The position numbers and the translations under genes are program-made. 64,000 bases of DNA, from positions 206,150 to 270,149 of the forward strand of contig NZ_QPJY01000001.1 in assembly GCF_003337735.1 (NCBI RefSeq), written 5' to 3'. This document shows, piece after piece, positions 16,316 to 26,973 of the stretch (its first letter is position 1; each line of letters starts with the position of its first letter). The notes beneath the pieces are model-generated. The model was not told the origin of the DNA. It saw only the letters and a program-made list of their open reading frames with translations, and made no database searches. The DNA comes from Thioalbus denitrificans (lineage in GTDB: Bacteria; Pseudomonadota; Gammaproteobacteria; DSM-26407).

Positions 16316-17980
16316 TCAGGTCCCCTTCCCGCCGGCACGCTCCGCTTCCTGCGCGGTATAGCGCCCGGGCGAGAGGATGTCGCCGGGGTCCAGGACCGCG
16401 CGCAGGCGCGCGGCGAGCGCGCCGGCCCCAGGCGCCAGCCGGGCAAAGCGATCCATCTCCTCCACGCCCAGCCGGTAGGGCAGCAGCCCCCGGTCGCGGC
16501 CGGCCTGGAACAGGGCGGCGAAGCAGCGCCGGGCCTGGTCCCCGTGCAGCGCATCGGCCCGGTCGAACAGCAGCGGCACCGTGCTGTCGAAGCAGCGCGC
16601 CGACAGGCTGGTCAGGGTGATCAGCGGGTCGATCCCGTGCTCCAGCGCGACGCGGGTGACCATCCCGGCGTAATCCGCCACCGTCTCCGGGCGCATGGGC
16701 ACCAGCGGCGAGTACCAGAGCACCCCGCAGCCGTCCCGGGCCGGATCCCGCGCCCCCGGCTCCCCCCCTCGGCCCGCGCGCCAGCAGGCCAGCGGCAGGG
16801 CCACCTCGTTGGGGATGCCCTCGAGGATCTCCAGCCCCAGCGCCAGGCTTTCCAGGCGCGCCCGCGCCCCTTCCCCCAGCGCGCCCGGTATCAGGCGGGA
16901 CAGGCCGCGCAGTGGGCCCAGCCGGCCCCGGTTGAGGAACAGCGCCCGGGTCGGCACGCCGCGCAGGTGCCGGCGGACCCGGGCCCGGGCTGCGCGCACC
17001 ACCGCCGCGGTGCCGTACAGGGCGCCGACGCCGAGCCAGGCCGGGAGCCGCTGGCGCCGCGCCAGCCGCGCCACGACCTCCTCCGGCACCGCCTGCCGGG
17101 GCGGAACCTCGGCGGCGGGAAACGGTTCCACCATGGACACCACCCGGCGCCGGTTCATCAGGTTGATGGAGCCCGACACCCCCTCCAGGTCGGTGAGAAT
17201 GGCCCGCACCGCGGCCACCGCCGCCGGCAGGTGGGACTCCTCGCGGAGCTCGAAGAAGAAGCTCTCCACCCGCTCGGGACGGTGCGCCAGGGCGATGGTG
17301 CCGGCGGTGACCACGCCGAAGGCGCCCTGGGTGAACAGGCCGTCCAGGTAGGGACCGATGCCCCACTTGAAGACCTCGTCCACGTCCGGTGCACCCATTT
17401 CCGCCAGCGCCGGCCGGTAGAGGCTGCCGTCGGCCAGCACCGCCTCCAGGGAGGTGACGGCGCCGAAGTGATCGGCGTAGGGCGTGAGGCCGTAGCCACG
17501 CTCCAGGGCGTTGCCGAGCAGGCTGCAGCGGGGCCCGGCGCCGGTGGCCGGGACCATGAACGGCAGCCGGTGACGATCCAGGTGCGCGCGCAGCTGCGCC
17601 TGGGTCACCCCCGGCTCGACGGTCACCGTGGCGAGCTCGGGATCGAGCCGGCGGATGGCCCTGAGCCCGGAGAGATCGAGCACCATGCACCCATCGCGCA
17701 CGGGATGGGCGCCGCCGTAGCCCCAGTTGTTGCCGGTGCTGATGGGATAGAGCGGGACGGCGTGGCGCTGCGCCAGCCGCACCGCCTCCTGGACCTCGGG
17801 CACGGTGCCTGGCAGGAGGGCGCCCGCCAGGGCGCGCCGGGTGCCGCTGGTGTCCTGCGGGTAGCGGGCCCGGGCCTGGTCCGGGCCGAGCACCCGCGCG
17901 GTGCCCAGCACCTCGCGCCAGGCCGCGAGGGCGCTCGCGTGGCGTTCGTCGGGGGGGAGTGCGTCGTTGCCCATGGTCAC
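16316..17980 (-). CDS. VAO/PCMH-family FAD-linked oxidase
   Basis: Flavoprotein of 554 residues. The N-terminal FAD-binding PCMH domain (about 45-265) shows YPISTGNNWGYGG and AGPRCSLLGNALERGYG. The C-terminal cap (about 300-545) ends in LDPGDILSPGRY, the typical close of vanillyl-alcohol oxidase and 4-cresol dehydrogenase relatives. It should oxidise a phenolic or other small alcohol or amine substrate; the substrate and whether FAD is covalent cannot be told from sequence. No signal peptide or cytochrome partner is adjacent. It is divergent from the acyltransferase at 18130 across a 149-bp gap that may hold a shared promoter, so the two may work together. Confidence 0.82.
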   Translation of the reverse strand: MTMGNDALPPDERHASALAAWREVLGTARVLGPDQARARYPQDTSGTRRALAGALLPGTVPEVQEAVRLAQRHAVPLYPISTGNNWGYGGAHPVRDGCMVLDLSGLRAIRRLDPELATVTVEPGVTQAQLRAHLDRHRLPFMVPATGAGPRCSLLGNALERGYGLTPYADHFGAVTSLEAVLADGSLYRPALAEMGAPDVDEVFKWGIGPYLDGLFTQGAFGVVTAGTIALAHRPERVESFFFELREESHLPAAVAAVRAILTDLEGVSGSINLMNRRRVVSMVEPFPAAEVPPRQAVPEEVVARLARRQRLPAWLGVGALYGTAAVVRAARARVRRHLRGVPTRALFLNRGRLGPLRGLSRLIPGALGEGARARLESLALGLEILEGIPNEVALPLACWRAGRGGEPGARDPARDGCGVLWYSPLVPMRPETVADYAGMVTRVALEHGIDPLITLTSLSARCFDSTVPLLFDRADALHGDQARRCFAALFQAGRDRGLLPYRLGVEEMDRFARLAPGAGALAARLRAVLDPGDILSPGRYTAQEAERAGGKGT

Positions 17981-18129
17981 CTCCCTGTGCGGGGCGCTTT
18001 CGTTGCTACAATTCTAGCGGATTGAACGGCCGGCACGGCTTATCCCTTCACCGGCGCCGGCTGCGAGACCGCCGCATACGGATCCGACGCGGGATTCCGG
18101 ATCCCCCATCCCGTGCAGGGAGCGCACTC

Positions 18130-18861
18130 ATGTTGATGTTCCGTGATTCCCACTTCGACGGCCTGCTCGCCGACTGCCCCGATCTGCACACCCGCTGTCA
18201 TCGACTCCGCTACCAGGTCTACTGCGTGGAACACGCCTACGAGCCGCGCGATCAGCCGCTTGCGGGCGAGGAGCACGACGCCTGGGACAGCGCCGCGGTG
18301 GCCTTCCTGCTCACCCACCGGGCCAGCGGCGTGGACGTGGGCACGGTCCGGCTGGTGCTCGCCGACAGCCCGGACGGACTGCCCTTCAGCCGGGCCATGG
18401 CCGGCCACCCCCTGCATCTGCCGGAGTGCCGTGGCCGGGTGGCGGAGGTCTCGCGCCTGGCGGTATCGAAGACGTTCCGGCGGCGGGTGGAGGACACCCA
18501 CGCGCCCTGGAACCACCCCCTGGAGCGGCCCCTGCAGGATGGGGCCCCGGCCCACCCGGGGCCGTTGTTCGGGCTGCTGCGCTGCCTCTACGCCTGGTGC
18601 CGCGAGGCCGGAATACCGGGCTGGTGCGCCATGATGGAGCCCGCCCTGGCCCGGCGCCTGGCCGCGATCGGCATCGTGGGCGAGGTCCTCGGCCCGGTCA
18701 TCGATCACCACGGCCGGCGGGCGCCCTACCATTTCCCCCTCGCGGCGGCGGAGGTGCGGCTGCGCGCGCAGCAGCCGGCGCTGTGGGCCTACATCACCGG
18801 CGCGGCGGGGCCGGCCGGCGCGGCGGAGGCGCCGCAGGGAAGGCGCCGCACGGGGGTTTGA
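18130..18861 (+). CDS. N-acyl amino acid synthase-like acyltransferase (PEP-CTERM/exosortase-associated type)
   Basis: Protein of 243 residues with a GNAT-like fold of the autoinducer-synthase/FeeM class: RYQVYCVEHAYEPRD near the start, GTVRLVLAD, and EVSRLAVSKTFRRR, which is the usual conserved core. Members attach an acyl chain from acyl-ACP to an amino acid or amine, and one subfamily travels with PEP-CTERM/exosortase loci. No exosortase is present in this window. The start is the first of two close methionines (MLMFRD). It is divergent from the flavoprotein gene. The product may be a lipid-like signal or membrane lipid, which is inference. Confidence 0.7.
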   Translation: MLMFRDSHFDGLLADCPDLHTRCHRLRYQVYCVEHAYEPRDQPLAGEEHDAWDSAAVAFLLTHRASGVDVGTVRLVLADSPDGLPFSRAMAGHPLHLPECRGRVAEVSRLAVSKTFRRRVEDTHAPWNHPLERPLQDGAPAHPGPLFGLLRCLYAWCREAGIPGWCAMMEPALARRLAAIGIVGEVLGPVIDHHGRRAPYHFPLAAAEVRLRAQQPALWAYITGAAGPAGAAEAPQGRRRTGV

Positions 18862-18955
18862 CTCCGGCCGTCCCGCCCGTCGAGAATCCCCCCGTGGCCA
18901 CGGGAGTGCGGGTGATGGGCGGGAGCAGGCGGGGCATGGCGGAAATCCGGGGACA

Positions 18956-20462
<1,507 letters not shown>

Positions 20463-20468
20463 GCCGGC

Positions 20469-20912
20469 TCATTTCTCGCCGGTGCGGGTCCCGGCCGCCT
20501 CGGGATGGCGGGCCATGCGCTCCAGCTTCTGGCTCAGGTACTCGTTCTGCATGTGGTCGGCCATCTTCTGGAACGCCTCGGAGAGGGTCCCCCGCAGCGG
20601 CTTGGGCACCTGCTGATCCTCCAGCGCCCGGTTCATGCACAGCATCCACTGCTCCCGCTCCCGGTCACCGATGGCGAAGGGCAGATGACGGGCGCGCAGC
20701 CGGGTCTGGCCGTGCGGCTCCTGGTGCTGGTTCGGGCCGCCGAGCCAGCCGGAGAGGAACAGGGCCAGCTTGTCCCGCGCCTGGTCCAGGCTCTTCGCAT
20801 GCATGGCGCGCAATTCCCGCACCGCGGGCAGCGTGTCCATGAGTTCGTAGAATCGATCCACCAGGGCCTTGACGCCCTCTTCACCGCCGAGTTGCTCGTA
20901 GGGGCTCATCAT
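20469..20912 (-). CDS. Group II truncated haemoglobin
   Basis: Protein of 147 residues. The start ATG at 20910-20912 is preferred to an upstream GTG because AAGGTG lies six bases before it. It shows the 2-on-2 globin pattern of group II: YEQLGGEEGVKALVDRFYEL, FLSGWLGGP with a conserved Trp, and the proximal histidine in RARHLPFAIG. The tail is longer than usual and polar. These globins bind O2 or NO and help redox or nitrosative stress defence. The setting next to hemF and cytochrome bd suits microaerobic life. An imperfect FNR-like site at 21003-21016 was not accepted as a box. Confidence 0.88.
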   Translation of the reverse strand: MMSPYEQLGGEEGVKALVDRFYELMDTLPAVRELRAMHAKSLDQARDKLALFLSGWLGGPNQHQEPHGQTRLRARHLPFAIGDREREQWMLCMNRALEDQQVPKPLRGTLSEAFQKMADHMQNEYLSQKLERMARHPEAAGTRTGEK

Positions 20913-21056
20913 GACAGTCACCTTTGACACCGTCCTTCCCGCCTGGGCTGGGATTGTCCATCCGAACCTGGCTAAGATGGCGCAGAGTTCCGGCTCGAGT
21001 CATTGACAATTGTCGGGTGCGGTGCGGCAACCCGCAGGTCGGCGGTGTGCCGCCGT

Positions 21057-21347
21057 TCAGTCGAGGATGGCGGCGGCGACACCGAGCAGGGCCGCCGCCA
21101 TCGCCCAGCGCCCCCAGCCGAGCAGGCGCCGGAACAGCGGCCGGCGGGGTTCGAATCCGATGCCCGTGACGATGCCGGCGGCGGTGCCCCAGAGCACGAG
21201 CACCAGCAGCGGCAGGCGCAGATCGCCCGGGAGGCGGGCGATGGCGTCGGCCCGCAGGAACACCGCCGCCACCAGGGCGGCGGTGAGCAGAAGGGTGAGG
21301 GGGCCCGCCCAGGCGGGGCGGGCCCGGTTTGCCTGCCGTGGAATCAT
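21057..21347 (-). CDS. ybgE: Cyd operon protein YbgE
   Basis: Protein of 96 residues with about three hydrophobic segments (LTLLLTAALVAAVFL, LLVLVLWGTAAGIVTG, WAMAAALLGVAAAIL), the size and layout of YbgE/CydE, an inner-membrane protein encoded after cydX. Its role in oxidase assembly is unsettled. It follows cydX by 19 bp in the same leftward operon. The identification rests on position and topology as much as on sequence. Confidence 0.75.
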   Translation of the reverse strand: MIPRQANRARPAWAGPLTLLLTAALVAAVFLRADAIARLPGDLRLPLLVLVLWGTAAGIVTGIGFEPRRPLFRRLLGWGRWAMAAALLGVAAAILD

Positions 21348-21366
21348 GCGGCCGGGAGCCGGTTGC

Positions 21367-21477
21367 TCAGCAGGGCTTGTCGGCGTCGAGGTCGCACTCC
21401 GACTCCAGCCACATCACGTTGATGATGCCGAAGGCGCTGGCGAGCAGCACGCCCAGTATCCAGGTGAAGTACCACAT
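21367..21477 (-). CDS. cydX: Cytochrome bd small subunit CydX
   Basis: A 36-residue gene. The protein starts MWYFTWILGVLLASAFGIIN and continues with VMWLESE, the hallmark CydX transmembrane helix, then a short acidic, cysteine-containing tail (ECDLDADKPC). CydX is a structural subunit needed for stable haem binding in cytochrome bd. A GGAGG site precedes the ATG, and the gene lies 16 bp after cydB. Confidence 0.95.
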   Translation of the reverse strand: MWYFTWILGVLLASAFGIINVMWLESECDLDADKPC

Positions 21478-21493
21478 AGTCTGTTCCTCCCTA

Positions 21494-22636
21494 TCAGTAG
21501 GCGGCGTGGTCGTTGTCGCGCACGAACTGCACCGTGAACTTGCCCCACAGCTGCCGGTAGCACCACACGGTGTAGGCGAGCACGATGGGCAGGAAGATCA
21601 TCGTGGCCCAGAACATCACCGTCAGGGTCAGGTGGCTGGAGGGGGCGTCCCACAACGTCAGGCTGTGGTTGGGATCCACCGACGAGGGCATGACGAACGG
21701 GAACATGGAGAAGCCCGCCGTGAGGATGACCCCCGCCAGGGCCAGGGAGCTGAACAGGAAGCCCCAGCCCGGACGATTGCCGCGGGCGGTGAGGACCGCC
21801 AGGGCCGCGCCGCCGAGGCCGAGTGCGGGGGCGGCCAGCATCCACGGGTAGGCCGCGTAGTTGGCCAGCCAGGCGCCGGCCTCCTGCACCACCTCCTTCG
21901 CCAGCGGGTTGGGCAGGGCATCGGTGGCGGGCATCGACACGATGCGGTAGCCGTCGATGCCGAGCACCAGCCAGATGCCGGCCAGGGCGAAGGTGACGAT
22001 CAGCGCCACTCCGAACAGCTGGGCGGCGCCCCTGGCGCGCTCGTAGATCACCCCCTCGGTGCGCAGCATCAGGTACATGGCCCCGTGCATCACCAGCATG
22101 GAGAGGCTGACCACGCCCGCGAGCAGCGAGAAGGGGTTGAGCAGGCCGAAGAAGCCCCCGTCATAGTAGGGCAGGAGGTTCTGGTCGTAGTGGAAGGGCA
22201 GGCCCAGCAGCAGGTTGCCGAAGGCCACGCCGAACACGGTGGCCGGAATCGCGCCGCCGGCGAACAGGCCCCAGTCCCACCAGCTGCGCCAGTTCTTGTT
22301 GGGCAGCTTGCTGCGGTAGTCGAAGCCCACCGGTCGGAAGAACAGGGCGAACAGCACCAGCAGCAGGGCGACATACAGCCCCGAGAAGGCGGCCGCGTAG
22401 ACGGCTGGCCAGGCGGCGAAAATGGCGCCGCCCGCGGTGATGAACCACACCTGGTTGCCGTCCCAGTGGGGGCCGATGGAGTTGATGATGACCCGCCGCT
22501 CCTCGTCGTTCTTGCCCAGGAAGGGCAGGAGCGCGCCGGCGCCCATGTCGAAGCCGTCGGTGATGGCGAAGCCGATGAGCAGCACGCCCACGAACAGCCA
22601 CCAGATGAGCTTCAGGGTTTCATAGTCGAGAATCAT
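21494..22636 (-). CDS. cydB: Cytochrome bd ubiquinol oxidase subunit II
   Basis: Protein of 380 residues, about the E. coli length, with roughly eight membrane helices. The family start is seen (MILDYETLKLIWWLFVGVLL, then GFAITDGFDMGAG) as are the WDGNQVWFITAGGAIFAAWP and DYRSKLPN regions. It pairs with CydA to form the bd oxidase of the inner membrane, which reduces O2 with quinol at high affinity without pumping protons. GGAG precedes the ATG, 13 bp after cydA. Confidence 0.97.
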   Translation of the reverse strand: MILDYETLKLIWWLFVGVLLIGFAITDGFDMGAGALLPFLGKNDEERRVIINSIGPHWDGNQVWFITAGGAIFAAWPAVYAAAFSGLYVALLLVLFALFFRPVGFDYRSKLPNKNWRSWWDWGLFAGGAIPATVFGVAFGNLLLGLPFHYDQNLLPYYDGGFFGLLNPFSLLAGVVSLSMLVMHGAMYLMLRTEGVIYERARGAAQLFGVALIVTFALAGIWLVLGIDGYRIVSMPATDALPNPLAKEVVQEAGAWLANYAAYPWMLAAPALGLGGAALAVLTARGNRPGWGFLFSSLALAGVILTAGFSMFPFVMPSSVDPNHSLTLWDAPSSHLTLTVMFWATMIFLPIVLAYTVWCYRQLWGKFTVQFVRDNDHAAY

Positions 22637-22649
22637 GGTGGAATCTCCC

Positions 22650-24254
22650 TCAGTCGTTGGCGCGCTGCTGCAGCGGCTGGGTGGCCAGCGCCGGGGCGCC
22701 GCCCGCAGCCTGCTCGAAGTGGTAGCGGCCCAGATGCAGCGAGCTCGGACCCAGGCGGGCGAACTTGAACATCAGGTACATCTCGAACACCAGCAGCAGG
22801 GTGTAGAAGCCGATGAAGCCGGCCAGGCTGAAGTAGAGGTCGCCGGCGGAGAGCACCGAGGTGCTCACGGGGGTGGGCAGCACCTCGCCGATGGTCCAGG
22901 GCTGGCGGCCGTACTCGGCCACGAACCAGCCCAGCTCACAGCTCAGCCACGGCAGCGGGATGCTGAACAGCGCGAGCCTGAGCAGCCAGCGCTTCTGCTC
23001 CGCCGTGCGCCGGATGGTGAGGTAGAAGGCCGCGGCGAAAATGAACAGCATGATGAAGCCGAAGGCGACCATGATGCGGAAGGCCCAGAACAGCGGCCAC
23101 ACCTTCGGGATGCTGTCGTCGGCCGCCATCTGGATCTGCTCCTCGGTGGCGTCGGTCACCTTCTCGGTATAGGGCTTGAGCAGCAGCCCGTAGCCGAGAT
23201 CGACCTTGACCGCCTCGAACAGGGACTTGGTCTCCTCGGAGGTGTCGCCCGAGCGCAGCTTCTGCAGCAGGCCGTAGGCCACGATGCCGTTGCGGATGCG
23301 CTCGAGGTGCTGCGCCCGCAGCTCGTTGAGGCCGGCGATCTCCTCGCTGGTGGAGCGGGTGGCGATGAGCCCGAGCAGGGCCGGGATCTTGATCGCCATG
23401 GCGGTGGTCTGGGTCTCCTCGTCCGGGAAGCCGAACAGGGTGAAGGCGGCCGGCGGCTCCTGGGTCTCCCACTCCGCCTCGATGGCGGCGAGCTTCACCT
23501 TCTGCACGTCGCCGAGCTCGTAGCCGCTCTCGTCACCGAGGACGATGACCGACAGGGCGGAGGCGAGGCCGAAGCCGGCGGCGATGGCGAAGGAGCGGCG
23601 GGCGAAGCCGAGATCGCGGCCCTTGAGCAGGTAGTAGGCACTGATGCCGAGCACGAACAGCGCGCCGGTGACGTAGCCGGCCGAGACGGTGTGGACGAAC
23701 TTCACCTGGGCCACCGGGTTGAGCAGCACTTCGGCGAAGCTGACCATCTCCATGCGCATGGTCTCGTAGCTGAACTCGGAGCCCACCGGGTTCTGCATCC
23801 AGCCGTTGGCGACCAGGATCCAGAGTGCCGAGAGGTTGGAGCCGATGGCGGTCAGCCAGGTGACCAGCAGGTGCTTCTGCTTGGAAAGGCGGTCCCAGCC
23901 GAAGAAGAACAGGCCGATGAAGGTGGACTCGAGGAAGAAGGCCATCAGGCCCTCGATGGCCAGCGGGGCGCCGAAAATATCGCCCACGTAGTGGGAATAG
24001 TAGGCCCAGTTGGTCCCGAACTGGAACTCCATGGTGATGCCCGTGGTGACGCCGAGGGCGAAGTTGATGCCGAACAGCTTGCCCCAGAACTTGGTCATGT
24101 CCCGGTAGACTTCCTTGCCGGTCATGACATACACCGACTCCATGATGGCCAGCAGGAAGGACAGGCCGAGCGTCAGGGGCACGAACAGGAAGTGATACAT
24201 GGCTGTGGCGGCAAACTGGATCCGCGACAGCTCGATCACGCTTTGGTCAATCAT
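22650..24254 (-). CDS. cydA: Cytochrome bd ubiquinol oxidase subunit I, long Q-loop
   Basis: Protein of 534 residues starting [14 protein letters not shown]; further upstream codons are unsupported. Haem ligands are visible: His21 in [12 protein letters not shown] (E. coli His19), the His in [11 protein letters not shown] (His186) and the Met in [10 protein letters not shown] (Met393). The Q-loop is the long E. coli-type form with two strings of acidic and polar residues (about 250-400), so it is a canonical bd oxidase and not the CIO type. It is first gene of cydABX-ybgE. An FNR box lies about 240 bp upstream at 24496-24509. Confidence 0.97.
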   Translation of the reverse strand: MIDQSVIELSRIQFAATAMYHFLFVPLTLGLSFLLAIMESVYVMTGKEVYRDMTKFWGKLFGINFALGVTTGITMEFQFGTNWAYYSHYVGDIFGAPLAIEGLMAFFLESTFIGLFFFGWDRLSKQKHLLVTWLTAIGSNLSALWILVANGWMQNPVGSEFSYETMRMEMVSFAEVLLNPVAQVKFVHTVSAGYVTGALFVLGISAYYLLKGRDLGFARRSFAIAAGFGLASALSVIVLGDESGYELGDVQKVKLAAIEAEWETQEPPAAFTLFGFPDEETQTTAMAIKIPALLGLIATRSTSEEIAGLNELRAQHLERIRNGIVAYGLLQKLRSGDTSEETKSLFEAVKVDLGYGLLLKPYTEKVTDATEEQIQMAADDSIPKVWPLFWAFRIMVAFGFIMLFIFAAAFYLTIRRTAEQKRWLLRLALFSIPLPWLSCELGWFVAEYGRQPWTIGEVLPTPVSTSVLSAGDLYFSLAGFIGFYTLLLVFEMYLMFKFARLGPSSLHLGRYHFEQAAGGAPALATQPLQQRAND

Positions 24255-24495
24255 CGCTTGACTCCCGGTTGCAGGTGGATGATCCCGGGTGGCTGGCGGG
24301 CCAGTCCTGGTGCCGGTCCAGCGGCCCCGCACGAGTAGAGTCGAGTATCAGTCTGTTCGCTTCCGCTGGTGCGGCACCGCTTTCCCGCGCATCGGGCCAT
24401 GGCCCGGGTCGCCGTATCCGGAACGGTGCACTTGTGCACGGTGGAGCTTAGGGAAATGTTGAAGCCGCAAGCATTGATATTCCGCAGAATTTGGA

Positions 24496-24509
24496 TTGAT
24501 GGTTATCAA
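24496..24509 (-). promoter_or_regulatory. FNR/ANR-type box upstream of cydA
   Basis: A perfect TTGAT-N4-ATCAA match in the 584-bp gap 24255-24838 between cydA and the NifX-like gene. Both flanking genes read left and the right one ends here, so the box most likely controls cydABX-ybgE. TATCAAT follows 16 bp downstream on the minus strand as a possible -10. Apart from this and the hairpin at 24799, the gap shows no gene. Confidence 0.8.
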
Positions 24510-24798
24510 TTAACAGCCACATCAACGGGTTAGGCGGGTGGGTCGGTGGCTGGATTATAGTTGCCCTGACAATGCGGGCGCGGGATCGCTCTCCTGCCCC
24601 CGACCGGGGAGCGGATACGGACCCACCGGGGCGGGATGGAACGGGGAAGTCGTTGCCCGGGCGCAGGCGGCGGCTCGGCGATGGGGCTGAAGAGCAGGTG
24701 CCGGAGGCGGCCGTCGCGGACTGCCGCCCTGGTCGCGGGTTGTGCATGGGCGGCCAGCGGGGCGCCGGGCCGGAGTCTGCCGCATGTCTCGCGGCCAT

Positions 24799-24826
24799 GC
24801 CGGGACACGCAGTGGCGTGTCCCGGC
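24799..24826 (-). terminator. Strong hairpin after the NifX-like gene
   Basis: A 12-bp perfect stem (24799-24810 with 24815-24826) and a 4-base loop, 12 bp beyond the stop of the leftward NifX-like gene. There is no T-run, so it is either a weak terminator or an RNA-stabilising end. Confidence 0.55.
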
Positions 24827-24838
24827 GGGCCTGGCGGC

Positions 24839-25186
24839 TCAATGGTGGTGGTCGTGGGGAAGGGGCGGCGGCAGTGTCCCGTCGAAGAAGCGGCGGATGG
24901 CGGCCAGGGGATCGGTCTCGCCGGTGACGGCCACCCGGATTCCCCGTGCGGCCAGGCGGTGGACGAACCCGGCGCCGGCGCCGCCGGTGATGAGGACATC
25001 GACCCCGTCCACCGGGTGGACACCCGCGCCGCGGAACTCGTGGAAGGCGAGCTCACGCGGCAGATCCAGGCGCTCGACCTCCAGGGGCTCCTGGCCGGGC
25101 TCGGCGCTGTAGACCAGGAACCGGCGGCTCTTGCCGGCGTGACCGGTCACGGTACGGAAGTTCTGGCTGGTGATGGCGAATTTCAT
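24839..25186 (-). CDS. NifX/dinitrogenase Fe-Mo cofactor-type domain protein
   Basis: Protein of 115 residues of the small NifX/NifB-C-terminal-like family: starts MKFAITSQNFRTVTGHAGKS and has the GVDVLITGGAGAGFVHRLAARGI core. It ends in a histidine-rich HDHHH tail that could bind metal. Family members bind iron-sulfur or iron-molybdenum cluster intermediates. No nitrogenase genes are nearby, so a general metal-cluster or regulatory role is more likely. It is the last gene of a leftward trio with the unknown gene at 25250 and the TDT transporter at 25696. Confidence 0.72.
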   Translation of the reverse strand: MKFAITSQNFRTVTGHAGKSRRFLVYSAEPGQEPLEVERLDLPRELAFHEFRGAGVHPVDGVDVLITGGAGAGFVHRLAARGIRVAVTGETDPLAAIRRFFDGTLPPPLPHDHHH

Positions 25187-25249
25187 CGGATTCGGTCTCC
25201 GTGGAAGAGGCGGCGGGCCCGTACTCCGGCACCCGCAACCCCGCTGCTG

Positions 25250-25642
25250 TCAGAGGTTCTTGACGGCCTTGGCCCAGCTCTCCATGGAGTTGTTGGCCAC
25301 GGGCATGGGGGCCTCCATGAAGTTGATGACGAAGCGGTCGCTGAGTTCGGTGACGCCGATGGAGCGCGGACGCACCGCCATGACCGCCGGGTTCGGCAGG
25401 GCGATGCCGAAGCAGAACACGATGTTCCTGGCGTCGAGGATGTCGGCGCTGATCTGCCCCGCTTCCAGCGCTTTCGTGTGGCTGTAGTGATCGAAGATGG
25501 CGATGAAGCGGGCCACGTCGTGGGCGTCGATGCGCTCCTTGAAGAAGGCGATGATTTCGTCCACCGACCGGAAGCGGGTCTCCTCCTTGCTCACCTCGAG
25601 GGTGAAGATGGGGTACTTCTCCTGGAACAGGCTCTGTTTCAT
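25250..25642 (-). CDS. Conserved hypothetical protein, 130 aa
   Basis: Soluble protein of 130 residues starting MKQSLFQEKYPIFTLEVSKEE, with no signal peptide or membrane helix. Visible features are a charged N-terminal half with FFKERIDAHDVARFIAIFDH and the later NIVFCFGIALPNPAVMAVRPR with one cysteine. I do not recognise the family. The context is between a TDT-type transporter and a NifX-like protein, all leftward with gaps of about 55-65 bp. The ATG is chosen at the family-like start; a longer frame upstream would overlap the transporter. Confidence 0.65.
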   Translation of the reverse strand: MKQSLFQEKYPIFTLEVSKEETRFRSVDEIIAFFKERIDAHDVARFIAIFDHYSHTKALEAGQISADILDARNIVFCFGIALPNPAVMAVRPRSIGVTELSDRFVINFMEAPMPVANNSMESWAKAVKNL

Positions 25643-25695
25643 GTGGTGTTCTCCGGTGTAAGCAGATGTCGAGCGATGAAAGTCGATTCCCGGAT

Positions 25696-26652
25696 TTACT
25701 CCTCGACGCAGATCTCCCCGCGCCCCATGGCGATGGCGGTGCGCACCAGCAGCAGCACGATGACCGCGGCGAGCAGCGCCAGCAGTCCGAGTCCGAGGGC
25801 CTGGAAGCGGCCGTCGCCGGTCTGCTCGAACATCGCCAGGGTGGCCACGGTGATGGCCGCCAGCGGGAAGGAGTAGGCCCACCAGGAGAGGAAGAACTGC
25901 AGCCGGGTGAACTTCCGGTACTGGGTGAACAGCAGCAGGGTCAGGAACAGCGCCGTGTAGTAGAGCACCCGGGCGAAGGCGTCCAGCCCGCCGCCGAGCT
26001 TGAGGTAGGCGAGGAAGCCCACCGCCGGCGGGGCGATGAGGATGAAGAAGGTGGGCACCAGCTTCGCGGGCAGCGGGTTATGGAAGATGACCCGGTAGAG
26101 GACGATGACCAGCAGCACCACCCAGAACACCAGTCCGATGCTGAAGAAGAACCACGAGCTCTCCGTATAGCCCAGCGGAACACCGGCGATGGGCACCAGG
26201 ATGTTGCCCACTACGGGAATGAACCAGGCCGGGTTCATGTGCTGGATCTGGAAGTGCTCGTGGTTGATCCAGGCCCCCAGGACGTAGAGCGTGAACAGCA
26301 GGTGCGCCACGCTGCCGGTGATCCACAGCGCCTCGGCCAGTGCCGGCTGACTGTGCAGGGTGCAGATGCTGAGCAGCACCAGGCTGATGGAAACGGTGGG
26401 GAAGAAGCTCAGCTTGACCGGGTGGTGCAGCTCCTGGCGCACGGCGCCGGGATGGCGGAGGAGCTTGGCCAGGTAGACCAGCGCGATGAGCAGGAACACC
26501 CCGCCGGTCACCGCGGCCATCAGGTTGCCGGCATGGAGCGGCAGCAGCTGCATGGCCTCGCTTTTCAGCAGGGCGATGGTGAAGCCTGAGAGTCCCATCA
26601 CCACCGCGAAGAAGGGGATGGGGAAGTGCATCAGTCTCGAGTCGGTGTTCAT
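25696..26652 (-). CDS. TehA/SLAC1 (TDT) family transporter
   Basis: Membrane protein of 318 residues with about ten helices. The opening HFPIPFFAVVMGLSGFTIAL and the NPAWFIPVVGNILVPIAG region are typical of the TDT (tellurite-resistance/dicarboxylate transporter, SLAC1) family, which conducts small anions such as sulfite, nitrate, chloride or C4 acids. The substrate here cannot be assigned. It heads a leftward trio with the genes at 25250 and 24839. Upstream, 26653-26973 holds two GC-rich hairpins but no gene. Its position next to fnr and nap makes an anion role in respiration attractive but unproven. Confidence 0.82.
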   Translation of the reverse strand: MNTDSRLMHFPIPFFAVVMGLSGFTIALLKSEAMQLLPLHAGNLMAAVTGGVFLLIALVYLAKLLRHPGAVRQELHHPVKLSFFPTVSISLVLLSICTLHSQPALAEALWITGSVAHLLFTLYVLGAWINHEHFQIQHMNPAWFIPVVGNILVPIAGVPLGYTESSWFFFSIGLVFWVVLLVIVLYRVIFHNPLPAKLVPTFFILIAPPAVGFLAYLKLGGGLDAFARVLYYTALFLTLLLFTQYRKFTRLQFFLSWWAYSFPLAAITVATLAMFEQTGDGRFQALGLGLLALLAAVIVLLLVRTAIAMGRGEICVEE

Positions 26653-26940
26653 GTCCGTTCCTCGGGTGATTTGACGGGTCCGACCGCCCGTCACGGTTGC
26701 GTCGGGCGCGCCTGGAAGCGCGACACAATGGCGTTTCCGGCACCCGGGTGCAGTGACTATGTCACCGGGGTGGAGCGCCGGGTGGACTCCACCCACGGGA
26801 GAATCCCGATGGTGCGTCGGCCATCGCGATGGAGTGGATTGGATGTACTCCCTGCCCTCAGGCGCGGGAAACCGCGCACCAGGCCGAAGTTCCACCCCGT
26901 GGATTCAGGGCAGTGGATCAGTGAGCTGGGGGGGATACTA

Positions 26941-26962
26941 GCGGCGCCCGGACGGGCGCCGC
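26941..26962 (-). terminator. Hairpin after fnr
   Basis: GCGGCGCCC and its inverted copy with a 4-base loop, starting 11 bp past the leftward fnr stop. GC-rich stem without a T-run. The remaining gap to 26652 also contains a GGGTGGAG...CTCCACCC stem near 26769-26800. Confidence 0.55.
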
Positions 26963-26973
26963 ATTGAAGATCG

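Noticed and set aside
21003-21016. FNR-like site TTGAC-AATT-GTCGG upstream of the truncated haemoglobin gene
   Set aside because: Only the left half matches well; two mismatches in the right half leave it below the standard used for the other boxes.
21149-21158. GTTCGAATCC resembling a tRNA T-loop
   Set aside because: It lies inside the ybgE coding region and no acceptor, D or anticodon arm can be drawn around it.
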